Notes: generated by a model from the letters alone, not told the origin. A DNA stretch of 64,000 bases from JACDCA01 sp963810305 (GCA_963810305.1 CAWEMY010000017.1:186001-250000); one strand, 5' to 3'; positions 11,723-23,324 are shown, numbered from the stretch's first letter. Translations and numbers: made by a program.

Positions 11723-11826
11723 CAGCCCTTTAGGGCTGCCCGTTCGTAGGTCGTCCAGCCCTTTAGGGCTGCCCGTTCGTAAGTCGTCCAGCCCTTCAGG
11801 GCTGACCATCCAGCCCTTCAGGGCTG
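11723..11826. repeat. 33-bp palindromic repeat block, four copies of CAGCCCTTYAGGGCTG
   Basis: The 16-bp palindrome occurs at 11723, 11756, 11789 and 11811. The first three are exactly 33 bases apart, with similar spacers (GCCCGTTCGTAGGTCGTC-like). The last copy contains the stop codon of the maltokinase frame. The same element and the same 33-bp period recur inside pdxJ at 31424-31555, and a single copy lies at 31795. Confidence 0.95.
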
Positions 11827-12675
11827 TCTCAGAATCTCCATGATCCCCGTGAGCGGAATACGCAGCCAATGCGGGCGATTGTTCAACTCGTAATTCAATT
11901 CGTAGAGCGCCTTGTCGAGCACGAAAAACCGCAGCAGTTCGTCACGCTGCGTGATCTCGCGCGGAATGAACAGTGCATCCCCGACGGTGTCGAAATACGA
12001 CCGCAGGAAAGCCGCCGTCGTCCATGTCTCCCACGCGGCGGCCCACGGCGTCAGGGTTTCGAAGGAGGAAGGTCGCGACGCGGTGTGTGCGAAGAGCGCC
12101 GCGAACGCCGCGTAGCCGAACGATCGCACCATCCCGGCGACGTCCTTCAGCGGCGACTGCTTCTGTCGGCGTTCCGCCATCGGACGCGCCGGCTCCCCCT
12201 CGAAGTCCAGGATGTAGAAATCTCCCTCGGCCCAGAGCACCTGACCCAGGTGGTAGTCGCCGTGCACCCGGATCTTGGACGACGTGAACTCCAGCGCCTG
12301 CCGATGTCGGACGCGTTCGAGGAGTACGTCCCGCTGTTCGAGCAGCTCGAAACCGGTGTTCAGGCGCTCGAGGGTTTCGATGGCGAGCTGCGCCTGCGCA
12401 ATCGCATCGACGCTGATCGCCTTGAGATCGTCGGCGGTGAAGGGTTCAGGCGCAAAGGCGGGATCGCTCGCGTCGGATGCGAGGGCAAGGTGCATCTCGC
12501 CGGTCCGGCGTCCGAGGATTCCGGCGGTACGAAGATAGCCCCCGAGCAGGTCGCCAATCACCGGCGGAACCGTCGCGGCGGCCAGCTCGGCGTAGGACGA
12601 AGGCACCTGTGGCAGACGTGGCAGCGCCCGGTTCTCGACGCGCATCGAAGAAGCGATCCGCTTCGTCGGTCGCAT
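11818..12675 (-). CDS. maltokinase, C-terminal part (continues the treS frame after a frameshift)
   Basis: Maltokinase phosphorylates maltose to maltose-1-phosphate, the GlgE substrate. This segment holds the kinase core: IRVHGDYHLGQVLWAEGDFY with the catalytic HGD, and FYILDFEGEPARPMAERR with the metal-binding DFEGEP and the family signature. A helical C-lobe follows (KDVAGMVRSFGYAAFAAL). The N-terminal part of the kinase lies in the treS frame. The frame changes by one base around 12636-12645, near a codon run reading F-F-D-A-R then V-E-N-R. The TGA stop is supplied by a palindromic repeat. The M at 12675 is not a believable native start. Confidence 0.85.
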   Translation of the reverse strand: MRPTKRIASSMRVENRALPRLPQVPSSYAELAAATVPPVIGDLLGGYLRTAGILGRRTGEMHLALASDASDPAFAPEPFTADDLKAISVDAIAQAQLAIETLERLNTGFELLEQRDVLLERVRHRQALEFTSSKIRVHGDYHLGQVLWAEGDFYILDFEGEPARPMAERRQKQSPLKDVAGMVRSFGYAAFAALFAHTASRPSSFETLTPWAAAWETWTTAAFLRSYFDTVGDALFIPREITQRDELLRFFVLDKALYELNYELNNRPHWLRIPLTGIMEILRQP

Positions 12676-15117
12676 GTGTCCAGCCGTCCGCCTGCCCTTC
12701 GACGAAGTCCTGCAGCATCGCCAGCGTCGAAGTCGGTTCGCCGCTGGTCTCGAGCTCGACCCCCCCGACGACGGCGGGCACTCGGCTGAAACCGACGCGT
12801 GCAGTCAGGTGTTGCCCGATCTCGAAGTCCGGATTGACGCCGGGCTCGATGCGGCGAAACAGCTTGAGAATCAGGCGATCGCCGTAGATCAGCGACGTGT
12901 TGCTCTGGTCGCTGCGCGCGCGCCGCGGCGGCAGGTCCCCCTGGCCGCGGACCGCGGCAAATGACGGAGTCTGCACGGCGCGGATGCTGCCTCGCCGCGT
13001 CTTGATCTGCTCCATTCGTTCGGTGGCCTCGAGCAGCATGCGCGCGAACCGGTCATCCAGCCATCCATCGAAGAGCAGTCCCTTGCGGGCGCCGGTGATA
13101 TTGGCCAGAACTGCCTGGCCGTGCTGCTCTTCAACCCAGCGAGTGTCGGCGTGGGTGCTGATCGTGAGCGGCACGAAATATTTGTCGCTGCCGCCGTCCT
13201 CGAATTCCGCCTGAACGATCGTCAGGAAGAGCGGTTGTGGCGATCGCCGCAGCAGCCCCCAGTCGACGAAGCGCGCCGCGCGCAGCGGGCGAGCCTTACC
13301 GCCGAACCATCGCTGCCGCTGAAGGAAGCTGACGAGAAGATCGCGCTCGATCAGCGTCCGCACATTGCCATCGAGCAGTGTGTCCCACGCAGCTCCCATG
13401 AAGAGCGCGGGAGCCGCTGCGACCTCCGGCGCGGATTCAGGCGCCACCCGCGCGGCAATCGGCGCCGGCGCCTGTTGCAGCCTGAACCAGTAAAACGCGT
13501 AGCCGCCGAGCGTCAGAAAGTACGGAAGGTCGCCGATTCTCGGGAATTCCGTCATGCCGAGCATCTCGACCGGGACCATTCCCTTGAAACGTGAGAGGTC
13601 GAGCTCGACCGGTTGCACGGTTCTCGCAAGATTGGCGACGCACAGAATCGTTTCGTCGTGGTGCTTCCGCACGTAGGCGAGGACTTTCCGGTTGCGCGCG
13701 CCGAGAAACTCGATCGACCCACGGCCGAACACCTGGGTCTGCTTCCGCAGGCCGATGATCCGTTTCATCCAGTTCAGGAGCGAATACGGTGAACGCTCGT
13801 GCGCCTCGACGTTGATCGCCTGGAAGCCGTAGACCGGATCCATGATCGGGGGGGCGAACAAGCGGGCGGGGTCGGCGCGGGAAAAGCCGCCGTTGCGGTC
13901 GCTGGTCCACTGCATCGGAGTGCGGACGCCGTTACGATCGCCGAGGTAGATGTTGTCGCCCATGCCGATCTCGTCGCCGTAATAGATGATCGGCGTCCCC
14001 GGCATCGACATCAGCAGCCCGTGCAACAGCTCGATGCGGCGGCGGCTGTTCTCGAGCAGCGGCGCCAGCCGGCGGCGGATCCCGACGTTGATCCGCATCT
14101 GCGGATCCGCCGCGTAGGCCTGATACATGTAGTCGCGTTCCTCGTCGGTGACCATTTCGAGCGTCAGCTCGTCGTGGTTGCGGAGGAACATAGCCCACTG
14201 GCACGACTCGGGGATATCGGGCGTCTGCCGGAGGATCTCGACGATCGGATGCCGGTCCTCCTGCCGCACCGCCATGAACATTCGCGGCATCAGCGGAAAG
14301 TGGAAGGCCATGTGGCACTCGTTGCCGTCGCCGAAATACGGACGGACGTCGGCCGGCCATTGGTTGGCTTCCGCGAGCAGCATGCGGTCGGGATAACGCA
14401 GCTCGAGCGCAGTGCGAATCCGCTTGAGGATGTCGTGCGTCTCTTCGAGGTTTTCGCAGATGGTCCCTTCACGCTCGATCAGATACGGCACGGCGTCGAG
14501 GCGCAGCCCGTCGACGCCGCGATCGAGCCAGAACCGCATCACCTCGATCACGGCTTCGAGCACGGCCGGATTGTCGAAGTTGAGATCGGGTTGATGATGG
14601 AAGAACCGGTGCCAGTAGTAGGCCCCGGCGGTGTCATCCCAGCGCCAGTTCGACGTCTCGGTGTCGGTAAAGATGATCCGGACACCTTCGTACTTGCGGT
14701 TGGTGTCGCTCCACACGTAGAAATCGCGCTCTGGTGACCCTGCCGGAGCGCGGCGCGCCGCCTGGAACCACGGGTGCTGGTCGGACGTGTGATTGATGAC
14801 CAGTTCGGTGATCACGCGGAGGCCGAGTCCGTGCGCCGCCTCGATGAAGCGATCGAAGTCGGCGAGCGTGCCGTAGCTCGGGTGGATGTTCGTGTAATCC
14901 GCGATGTCGTACCCGTCGTCTCGAAGCGGGGATGGGTAGAACGGAAGCAGCCACAGGCAGTTGACGCCGAGACTTTCGAGGTACGGGAGCTTCTGCATCA
15001 GGCCGGCGAAGTCTCCGATGCCATCATTGGTGCTGTCGAAGAACGCGCGGACGTGGGCCTGGTAGATGACCGCGTCCTTGTACCAGAGGGGATCGATGTT
15101 GACGTGGTTCGCCGTCA

Positions 15118-15118
<1 letters not shown>
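12446..15118 (-). CDS. treS: trehalose synthase TreS fused to N-terminal part of maltokinase
   Basis: TreS interconverts maltose and trehalose. The GH13 landmarks are DIADYTNIHPSYGTLADFDR, VITELVINHTSDQHPWFQ, nucleophile Asp in DGLRLDAVPYL, Glu in LLAEANQWPADV and RNHDELTLEMV. Around residue 550 the protein passes into a maltokinase N-lobe (LVSFLQRQRWFGGKARPL, NTSLIYGDRLILKLFRR). This is the natural TreS-Mak fusion seen in many bacteria, here interrupted by a frameshift near 12640; residues read past that point are not meaningful. The ATG at 15118 overlaps the true glgE stop by one base (TGATG), which supports coupling in the operon. Confidence 0.94.
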
Positions 15119-17131
<2,013 letters not shown>

Positions 17132-19306
17132 CTACAGCTGCTGGTCGGTGTCAGCGGATCGCCGCCCCTGGTCGCCGCGCGTGCTCAGTTTGAGCACTGC
17201 GACCGATCGCGGGTGGAGCTCGTAGGCCTCTCCGCCGGACAGCCGGCGGGCCGGCAGCCACGGGTCCCATGTGTCGAGCAGTGTGACCCAGCGTTCGGCA
17301 TCCTCGGTGCCCGGCAATCTGAACGGCACGGCCTCGTCGCTGCCGTTCAGCATGACGACGAGCGTGTCGCCGATCACCCTCTCCCCATGTTCGTCCGCAT
17401 CGTCAATGGCGTCGCCATTGAGGCGCATGCCGATGCAGCGCATGTCGGCAACGTTCCACGTCTGGTCGGTCATTTCACCGCCGGACGGATGGAGCCATGT
17501 GAGGTCGGTCGTGTCGGCGCCACGGAGAGGACGCCCCTGGAGAAACTTTCGTCGCCGGAGCACCGGGTTCTGCTTCCAGATGCCGATTACGCGCGTCGCG
17601 AACTCCAGGAACGCCTGGTTCTCCGGCGAGAGCTCCCAGTGCGTCCAGCTGATCTCGTTGTCCTGCGCGTATGCGTTGTTGTTCCCGTGCTGCGTCCGGC
17701 CAAGCTCGTCGCCGCCGCTGATCATCGGGACGCCGACCGACATGAACAAGGTCGTAAAGAGATTCCGCCGTTGGCGTTCGCGGAGCTCGAGGACGGCCGG
17801 CTCGGTAGTGGCGCCCTCGACACCGCCGTTCCAACTGATGTTGTTGTTCTCGCCGTCCTGGTTGTTCTCGCCGTTTGCCTCGTTATGTTTCTCGCTGTAG
17901 CTGACCAGATCCGCGAGCGTGAAACCGTCGTGCGCGGTGATGAAATTGATGCTCGCGTAGGGCCGGCGTCCGCTCTGCTCGTACAGGTCACTGCTGCCGG
18001 AGAGCCGTGTCGCGAGCTCGGAAACGACACCGCTGTCACCACGCCAGAAATGACGCACCGTGTCGCGGTACTTGCCGTTCCACTCCGTCCACTTGGTAGG
18101 GAAGTTGCCGACCTGATAACCGCCTTCACCGAGGTCCCACGGTTCGGCGATCAGCTTCACCTGCGAGAGGACGGGGTCCTGATGAATGATGTCGAAGAAC
18201 GCGCCCAACTTGTCCACAGCATGCAACTCACGAGCCAGAGCGCTCGCGAGATCGAAGCGGAATCCGTCGACGTGCATCTCCTGCACCCAGTAGCGCAGGC
18301 TGTCCATGATGAGTTGCAGCACGCGTGGGCTGCGCATGTTCAGCGTGTTGCCACAGCCGGTGAAGTCCTCGTAGTAGCGCGGCTGTGTCGGCAGCAAGCG
18401 GTAGTACGACGCGTTATCGATCCCGCGCAATGACAGTGTCGGCCCGAAATGATTCCCTTCGGCGGTGTGGTTGTAAACGACGTCGAGGATCACCTCCAGG
18501 CCTGCCGCGTGCAGGGCCCGCACCATCACCTTGAATTCGTGGACGGCGTCGACCGGCGAATGGCCGGCGGCGAAGCGAATGTCCGGCGCAAAGTACGAGA
18601 GTGTGTTGTACCCCCAGTAGTTGCCGAGACCGCGCTGCACGAGGTGCCATTCGTCGGTATGTTGATGCACCGGCATCAGTTCGACGGCGGTGACGCCGAG
18701 CGACTTGAGGTGGCGGATGGATGGTTCCGACGCGAGACCACGATAGGTGCCTCGCAGCGCTTCGGGCACGTGGGAATTCAGTTTGGAGAAGCCCTTGACG
18801 TGCAGTTCGTAGATGAGGGTCTCGTGCCAGGGTCTGCGCGGATGCCGATCGTCCCCCCACGTGAACGCACCATCCACGACGGCGGCCAATGCCGCGTACG
18901 GGCCGCTGTCGCGCCGGTCGAAGGTCGTGTCGTCGCCGCCGAACACGAAACCGAACAGCGCTTCGTTCCAGCGGACGCCCCTGCCGATCGTCTTCGCGTA
19001 GGGGTCGAGTACGAGCTTGTTCGGATTGAAACGGTGGCCCGCGTGCGGGGCGAAGGGACCGTGTACGCGGTAGCCATAGAGTTGTCCGGGCTGCAGATCC
19101 GGCACGTAGCCGTGCCACACCATGTCGGTCTGCTCGGGCAGCGGAATGGTCAGCGACTCGACGTCCGCGTCGGCCGACTGGAAGAGACAGAGCTCAACCC
19201 GGGTCGCGTGTTCGGAGAAGAGTGCGAAGTTGACGCCGACACCGTCCCAGGTCGCGCCCAGGGGATAGGGTGATCCGGGCCAGACGCGAAGCGGCGCAAT
19301 AGGCAC
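17132..19306 (-). CDS. glgX: glycogen debranching enzyme GlgX (isoamylase type)
   Basis: Hydrolyses alpha-1,6 branches of glycogen limit dextrins and feeds maltodextrins to TreY and GlgE-linked metabolism. An N-terminal CBM48 is present (LGATWDGVGVNFALFSEHAT), then GH13: AELMPVHQHTDEW-like strand 1, VILDVVYNHTAEGNHFGPTL, catalytic Asp in DGFRFDLASALARE, Glu in KLIAEPWDLGEGGYQVG and TAHDGFTLADLVSYSEKHN. The frame is open to 19345, but the first 13 codons are made of ACGTGCG repeat. I therefore prefer the GTG at 19306 (V-P-I-A-P-L-R-V-W-P-G), giving about 724 residues. It is the first gene of the minus-strand glucan/trehalose operon. Confidence 0.94.
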   Translation of the reverse strand: MPIAPLRVWPGSPYPLGATWDGVGVNFALFSEHATRVELCLFQSADADVESLTIPLPEQTDMVWHGYVPDLQPGQLYGYRVHGPFAPHAGHRFNPNKLVLDPYAKTIGRGVRWNEALFGFVFGGDDTTFDRRDSGPYAALAAVVDGAFTWGDDRHPRRPWHETLIYELHVKGFSKLNSHVPEALRGTYRGLASEPSIRHLKSLGVTAVELMPVHQHTDEWHLVQRGLGNYWGYNTLSYFAPDIRFAAGHSPVDAVHEFKVMVRALHAAGLEVILDVVYNHTAEGNHFGPTLSLRGIDNASYYRLLPTQPRYYEDFTGCGNTLNMRSPRVLQLIMDSLRYWVQEMHVDGFRFDLASALARELHAVDKLGAFFDIIHQDPVLSQVKLIAEPWDLGEGGYQVGNFPTKWTEWNGKYRDTVRHFWRGDSGVVSELATRLSGSSDLYEQSGRRPYASINFITAHDGFTLADLVSYSEKHNEANGENNQDGENNNISWNGGVEGATTEPAVLELRERQRRNLFTTLFMSVGVPMISGGDELGRTQHGNNNAYAQDNEISWTHWELSPENQAFLEFATRVIGIWKQNPVLRRRKFLQGRPLRGADTTDLTWLHPSGGEMTDQTWNVADMRCIGMRLNGDAIDDADEHGERVIGDTLVVMLNGSDEAVPFRLPGTEDAERWVTLLDTWDPWLPARRLSGGEAYELHPRSVAVLKLSTRGDQGRRSADTDQQL

Positions 19307-19319
19307 AGAGGGAGATAGG

Positions 19320-19349
19320 TACCACGTGCGACGTGCGACGTGCAACGTG
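19320..19349. repeat. heptamer array, unit ACGTGCG
   Basis: Four tandem units (ACGTGCG, ACGTGCG, ACGTGCA, ACGTGCG) at the 5' edge of glgX. A related, longer array lies at 19918-19990, so the DUF4112 gene between them is bracketed. Confidence 0.9.
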
Positions 19350-19434
19350 CGCGCGAGCGCGAGACCAGGAGTGATTACAGGAGTTCAGGAGATCAGGAGT
19401 CTGTAATGGGAAGACAAGAAAACTCCGTCCGCGT

Positions 19435-19917
19435 CTAGAACATTTTGATGTTCGACAGGGCCCAGAGCACCCACATGAAGATCACGACGGGGACGATGGC
19501 AAGGAGGGCGAGGATGCCGAGACAGACGCTGACGAAGATGTAATCGGAACGGCTCGGCGGGACACCGGGGAGGGCATGGCGTTCGAGCAGCGCGAGATTT
19601 CGCAGGTTGGCTTTATAGCCGGCGTCGAACAAGTCGCCGAGAAGAGGAACCGTGCCGGTCAGGAGGTCGAGACCGCTGTTGAACACCATGCGCGCGATGA
19701 TGACTTTCGGGATACGCAGCCGGACCGCATGCAGCAACATCATCACCGCGAAGAATCCGGTGACGATATCGCCGGCGCCGGGTATCAGGCCAACGATCGG
19801 ATCCAGCCCGAACCGCAGCTTCGTGCCCGGCACCTGAAACGCCGCATCGAGCAGGTAGGCCCACTTTCGCAGTGCCGCCAACGCACGATCGTCACGTTCG
19901 CGATGCGCCTCACTCAT
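19435..19917 (-). CDS. DUF4112 membrane protein
   Basis: A 160-residue protein with the DUF4112 signature: AYLLDAAFQVPGTKLRFGLD, PIVGLIPGAGDIVTGFFAVM and LLTGTVPLLGDLFDAGYKAN. There are probable membrane segments around residues 45-70 and a C-terminal one (ICLGILALLAIVPVVIFMWV-like). The family is widespread but has no assigned function. Its start lies right beside the 19918-19990 heptamer array. It is on the same strand as glgX, but more than 100 bases upstream with repeats between, so co-transcription is uncertain. Confidence 0.88.
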   Translation of the reverse strand: MSEAHRERDDRALAALRKWAYLLDAAFQVPGTKLRFGLDPIVGLIPGAGDIVTGFFAVMMLLHAVRLRIPKVIIARMVFNSGLDLLTGTVPLLGDLFDAGYKANLRNLALLERHALPGVPPSRSDYIFVSVCLGILALLAIVPVVIFMWVLWALSNIKMF

Positions 19918-19990
19918 TCAGCAAGCACGTAAGCACGTGGCACGTGAGCACGTACAGCACGTGGCACGTCGCACGTCGCACGTCGCACGT
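19918..19990. repeat. heptamer array, unit GCACGTC/GCACGTG
   Basis: About nine units, the right part being three perfect CGCACGT repeats and the left more degenerate (GCACGTA, GCACGTGG, GCACGTGA). It fills almost the whole gap between the permease stop (19998) and the DUF4112 start (19917). Each unit contains the self-complementary core CACGTG or ACGT. Confidence 0.92.
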
Positions 19991-19997
19991 GACCCCG

Positions 19998-21167
19998 TCA
20001 TTCCCCCAGCAGCTCCCCGATCGGCTGCAGATCCTCGACGTGATCGCATATCGCCTTGATCATCATCATCATCGGTACTGCCAGTACCGTGCCCCAGATC
20101 CCCCAGACCCAGCTCCAGAACAGCAGGCCGATGAAGATGGCGGCCGGGTTCATCTGCGCCGCGCGGCTCATCAGCGCCGGCGTCAGGAGAAAGCCTTCGA
20201 GACTGGTGATCACCATCGCGGTGCCCGCGACGTACATCATCTTCATCGACGTCGTTGAACTGCAGAAACGCGACGGCGGCCAAGAGCCGCCGCTGACGAC
20301 GATCGGCCCCATGTAGGGGATGGAGTTGAGGATGCCGGCCAGGATGCCCCAGATGACAAAGTGTTCGACCCCGAACCACCACAGTGCCAGCGCCGTAGCC
20401 GTCCCGACGATGGCGCTGGTGAAGATCTGGACTTTGATGAAACTCTCGATCTGCCGGTTGATCTCGTCGAGGATCTGGACCGTGATCTTCTTCTTCGTGA
20501 GCGTCGGACCTGCGATCTTGACCAGCTTCCGCTTGAAGAGGTCCCCGGTGACGAGCATGAAGTAGACGAGAAAGAGGATCACCACGAACTGCCCGCCAAG
20601 CGGCAGGATGCCGCCGCCCATCCCGACGTAGTCCGAAATCCGGAACGATGGCTGCACGACCTCGACTTTCTGCACGCCCCGAGTCTGCACGGCTGGTTCG
20701 GAGGCCTTGGCTGCCGCCTTGTCGATCTCAGTCGCGGCTTCCTGGACCTGCTCGAACGCCGTTTCGGACGCCTTCGTCCTCTGCGCTTCCAGGCGCTCGC
20801 GAAGCGTGCGGGCGGCCGGCGGGATATCGCGGATGATGCCCATCGCCTCGTCGCTGAAGGTATAGAAGGTGAAACCGATCGTCCCGACGAACACGGCGAC
20901 CGCCACGGCCGCGCCGATCGCGCGGGGGATCTTCGCGTATCGCGCAAGCGTCGTGACGATCGGCCACAGCGCATAGCTGATGAGAATCCCCAGTGCCACC
21001 GGAATCAGGACCGGCTGCATGTATTGCAGCATCAGGATCACCGCGATCGTCGTGAGAACCGACAGCGAGACGTTGCGAATGTCGACCGGTCCCGCCAGAG
21101 TCGGTGGGGCGTCCGCCGACGATTCAGCCGGCGGCTCGGGAGCGGGTTTCCTTCTGGCCTCAGTCAC
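19998..21167 (-). CDS. AI-2E family transporter (PerM/YdiK-type permease)
   Basis: A 389-residue permease with the typical eight-segment plan: two N-terminal segments (LTTIAVILMLQYMQPVLIPV, AIGAAVAVAVFVGTIGFTFY), a long soluble loop, then VVILFLVYFMLVTGDLFKRK. The conserved core is NRQIESFIKVQIFTSAIVGT and GILAGILNSIPYMGPIVVSG. Around 20236-20280 the encoded stretch SWPPSRFCSSTTS does not fit, while the neighbouring frame reads LLAAVAFLQFNDV, the expected membrane helix. Two compensating indels are therefore present. The substrate is unknown; the AI-2 name is historical. Confidence 0.9.
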   Translation of the reverse strand: MTEARRKPAPEPPAESSADAPPTLAGPVDIRNVSLSVLTTIAVILMLQYMQPVLIPVALGILISYALWPIVTTLARYAKIPRAIGAAVAVAVFVGTIGFTFYTFSDEAMGIIRDIPPAARTLRERLEAQRTKASETAFEQVQEAATEIDKAAAKASEPAVQTRGVQKVEVVQPSFRISDYVGMGGGILPLGGQFVVILFLVYFMLVTGDLFKRKLVKIAGPTLTKKKITVQILDEINRQIESFIKVQIFTSAIVGTATALALWWFGVEHFVIWGILAGILNSIPYMGPIVVSGGSWPPSRFCSSTTSMKMMYVAGTAMVITSLEGFLLTPALMSRAAQMNPAAIFIGLLFWSWVWGIWGTVLAVPMMMMIKAICDHVEDLQPIGELLGE

Positions 21168-21202
21168 CGCCTGATTCTACTTCGCTGCTAGAGTCCATCT
21201 TT

Positions 21203-22304
21203 GTGCGCGTCGACGAATTCGATTTCCTTCTGCCCGACGAGCTGATCGCACAGCAGCCGGCTCTGCGGGGCCAATCACGAATGCTCGTGCTGCGGCGGGA
21301 GAAGAACGCCGTCGAGCATGGGTGCATCGCCGACCTGCCGCGCTATCTGGCGCGACGGGGATCTGCTCGTCGTCAATGACACCAGAGTCTTTGCCGCGCG
21401 TCTGCTTGGCGAGCGCGTCCCGAGTGGCGGCGCCGTCGAGTGCCTCCTGATTTCCCGCCTTCGCCCGGCACCCCTCGCACTCCCGGCACCCCTCGCACCC
21501 TCCCGGCACTCTCGCCGACAGCGAAGTCTGGGACGTCGTTGATGCATCCCGGGCAGAAACTCAAGCCCGGCGCCATCGTCCGATTCGAAGGGGAGCACGG
21601 CGCGTTGAAAGGGGAGGTGCTCGACCGGCGGTTCTTCGGACGCCGCACCATCCGATTGGAGCTGGAGCGTGGCGACAGCGTGGCATCGGTGATCGATCGG
21701 ATCGGCCACGTCCCGCTCCCTCCGTACATCAAACGCGGTGACGTCGCGGAGGATCGCGAACGGTATCAGACGGTCTTCGCGCGGGCACGCGGGTCCATTG
21801 CTGCGCCTACGGCGGGCCTGCATTTCACGCCGCAGATACTCGACGCCCTCGACGCGAGCTGGCGTCGAGCGGGTTGCGATCACTCTTCACGTCGGTTACG
21901 GGACGTTCAAGCCCGTACGGACAGAGGACGTCGAATCACACGTCGTCGATCCCGAAACGTACGAGATCGGCGATCGCGCCGCAGAACGTATCAACAGTGC
22001 CATCGACGAGGGCCGGCGCATCATCGCGGTCGGAACCACGACGACGCGAGCACTGGAGGACTCGGCGTTGCGCGGTGGGGGTCGCGTCGTTGCCGGACCC
22101 GGTGAGGCGGAGACGTTCATCTACCCGGGCTTCGAGTTTCAGGTGATCCGCGGACTCCTGACGAATTTCCATCTGCCGAAGTCATCGCTTCTCATGCTCG
22201 TCTCGGCGTTTGCCGGCCGGGAACGCGTTCTCGCCGCATACCGCGAAGCGGTGGCGAGGAGTTATCGTTTTTATAGCTATGGCGACGCGATGCTTATTCT
22301 GTAG
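21203..22304 (+). CDS. queA: S-adenosylmethionine:tRNA ribosyltransferase-isomerase, frame-disrupted
   Basis: QueA transfers and isomerises the ribosyl group of SAM onto preQ1-tRNA to give epoxyqueuosine. GTG 21203 begins V-R-V-D-E-F-D-F-L-L-P-D-E-L-I-A-Q. Family blocks occur in order but in alternating frames: DLLVVNDTRVFAARLLGERV after a shift near 21350; KLKPGAIVRFEGEHGALKGE after a shift inside the GGCACCCCTCGCAC array at 21463-21515; then VAITLHVGYGTFKPVRTEDV and LLTNFHLPKSSLLMLVSAF after a shift near 21860. The stop is at 22304. Either this is a pseudogene or there are several base errors. queE and queC lie at 38.5-39.8 kb, so queuosine synthesis is otherwise represented. Confidence 0.87.
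21463..21515. repeat. nonamer-type array (CCCGGCACCCCTCGCACT) inside queA
   Basis: Two and a half copies of an 18-bp double unit (two 9-mers, GGCACCCCT and CGCACTCCC types). It interrupts queA between the strand ending CLLISRL and the conserved HPGQKLKPG block. The same style of array sits in glgE on the other strand. Confidence 0.7.
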
Positions 22305-22342
22305 CGCTGCCGCGTGCCGTGCCAGGTGCCAGCGCAGCTCCC

Positions 22343-22373
22343 AGCTGGAAGCTGGAAGCTGGAGCTGTAAGCT
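22343..22373. repeat. short heptamer array, unit GGAAGCT
   Basis: Units AGCTGGAAGCTGGAAGCTGGAGCT in the gap between queA and the next gene, with an AGCT core that makes it partly self-complementary. It ends just before the GTG start at 22380. Confidence 0.75.
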
Positions 22374-22379
22374 CCCCCC

Positions 22380-23324
22380 GTGCTTTTCAGCTATGACGAA
22401 TTCGATCTGTCGGGCGTCCGTACCTATCCTTTGAGCTCCCGCGCGAGTAAAGCAAAGGCGGTCGATTTCGCGAAGCCCCACGTTCCGGGTGGGCGGTTCA
22501 GCGCGTTCGTCGATTCGCTGCCGTCGATTCTCGCGGGCAACGATTTCAAAGCGGTCGTGCGGGCGATTCAAACGGCGAAAGCGGCCGACGCCGGGATTGT
22601 CTGGGGCATCGGCGCCCACGTGATCAAGACGGGCCTGTCCCCGATTCTCATCGACCTGATGAAGCGCGGATTCGTGTCGGCGATCGCGATGAACGGCGCC
22701 GGTGTCATTCACGATTTCGAGCTGGCGCTGTCGGGAGCCACGTCCGAGGATGTCGACGCGGCCCTCGGCCCAGGGCGATTTGGCATGGCCGACGAGACCG
22801 GCCGTCTCTTGAACGGCGCCATCCGCGATGCCGTGCGTGCGGGCAAGGGCATCGGCGGCGGTGTCAGCGAGTACCTCGCCGGCGCGAATGCGTCGCACGC
22901 GTCGGTGAGCATCCTGGCGACGGCGTCGCAGTTGAACATTCCGGTAACGGTCCACGTCGCCATCGGCACCGACATCATCCACATGCATCCGGACGCGGAC
23001 GGCCGCGCGCTCGGCGAAGGCAGCCTGCGGGACTTCAAGTACTTCGTCTCGAACGTCGCCCGCCTGAAAGGCGGCGTGTACCTGAACTGCGGCTCGGCGG
23101 TCGTGCTCCCGGAGGTGTTTCTGAAGGCTGTGGCGCTGGCACGAAACACCGGCGCGAGTCTCGACGGACTTACTACCGTCAATCTCGATTTCACCCGGCT
23201 CTATCGTCCCCAGACCAACGTCGTCACCCGTCCGGTCGCGGGCATCGGCACCGGCTATTCGCTCGTCGGGCATCACGAGATCATGATTCCGCTGCTCGCG
23301 GCGGCGCTGATCGATACGGTATAA
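22380..23324 (+). CDS. deoxyhypusine-synthase-like conserved protein
   Basis: A 314-residue soluble protein resembling the bacterial deoxyhypusine-synthase-like family with a Rossmann-type NAD fold. Notable stretches: VWGIGAHVIKTGLSPILIDL, VSAIAMNGAGVIHDFELALS, RFGMADETGRLLNGAIRDAV, VAIGTDIIHMHPDADGRALG and VYLNCGSAVVLPEVFLKAV. The GTG start is at 22380 (L-F-S-Y-D-E-F-D-L-S-G follows). Bacteria lack eIF5A-type hypusine, so the substrate is unknown; the family name is a fold-level guess. Its stop codon overlaps the TATAAT box upstream of the tRNA gene. Confidence 0.6.
   Translation: MLFSYDEFDLSGVRTYPLSSRASKAKAVDFAKPHVPGGRFSAFVDSLPSILAGNDFKAVVRAIQTAKAADAGIVWGIGAHVIKTGLSPILIDLMKRGFVSAIAMNGAGVIHDFELALSGATSEDVDAALGPGRFGMADETGRLLNGAIRDAVRAGKGIGGGVSEYLAGANASHASVSILATASQLNIPVTVHVAIGTDIIHMHPDADGRALGEGSLRDFKYFVSNVARLKGGVYLNCGSAVVLPEVFLKAVALARNTGASLDGLTTVNLDFTRLYRPQTNVVTRPVAGIGTGYSLVGHHEIMIPLLAAALIDTV

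Noticed and set aside
11723..11826. 33-bp repeat block considered as a CRISPR array
   Set aside because: The unit is itself palindromic with near-identical spacers, there are only three to four copies, and the same unit occurs inside pdxJ. No cas genes are present.
19918..19990. Heptamer arrays considered as CRISPR or as transcription-factor site clusters
   Set aside because: Units are 7 bp with no spacers, and each gap has a different unit sequence, so neither CRISPR nor one regulator explains them.
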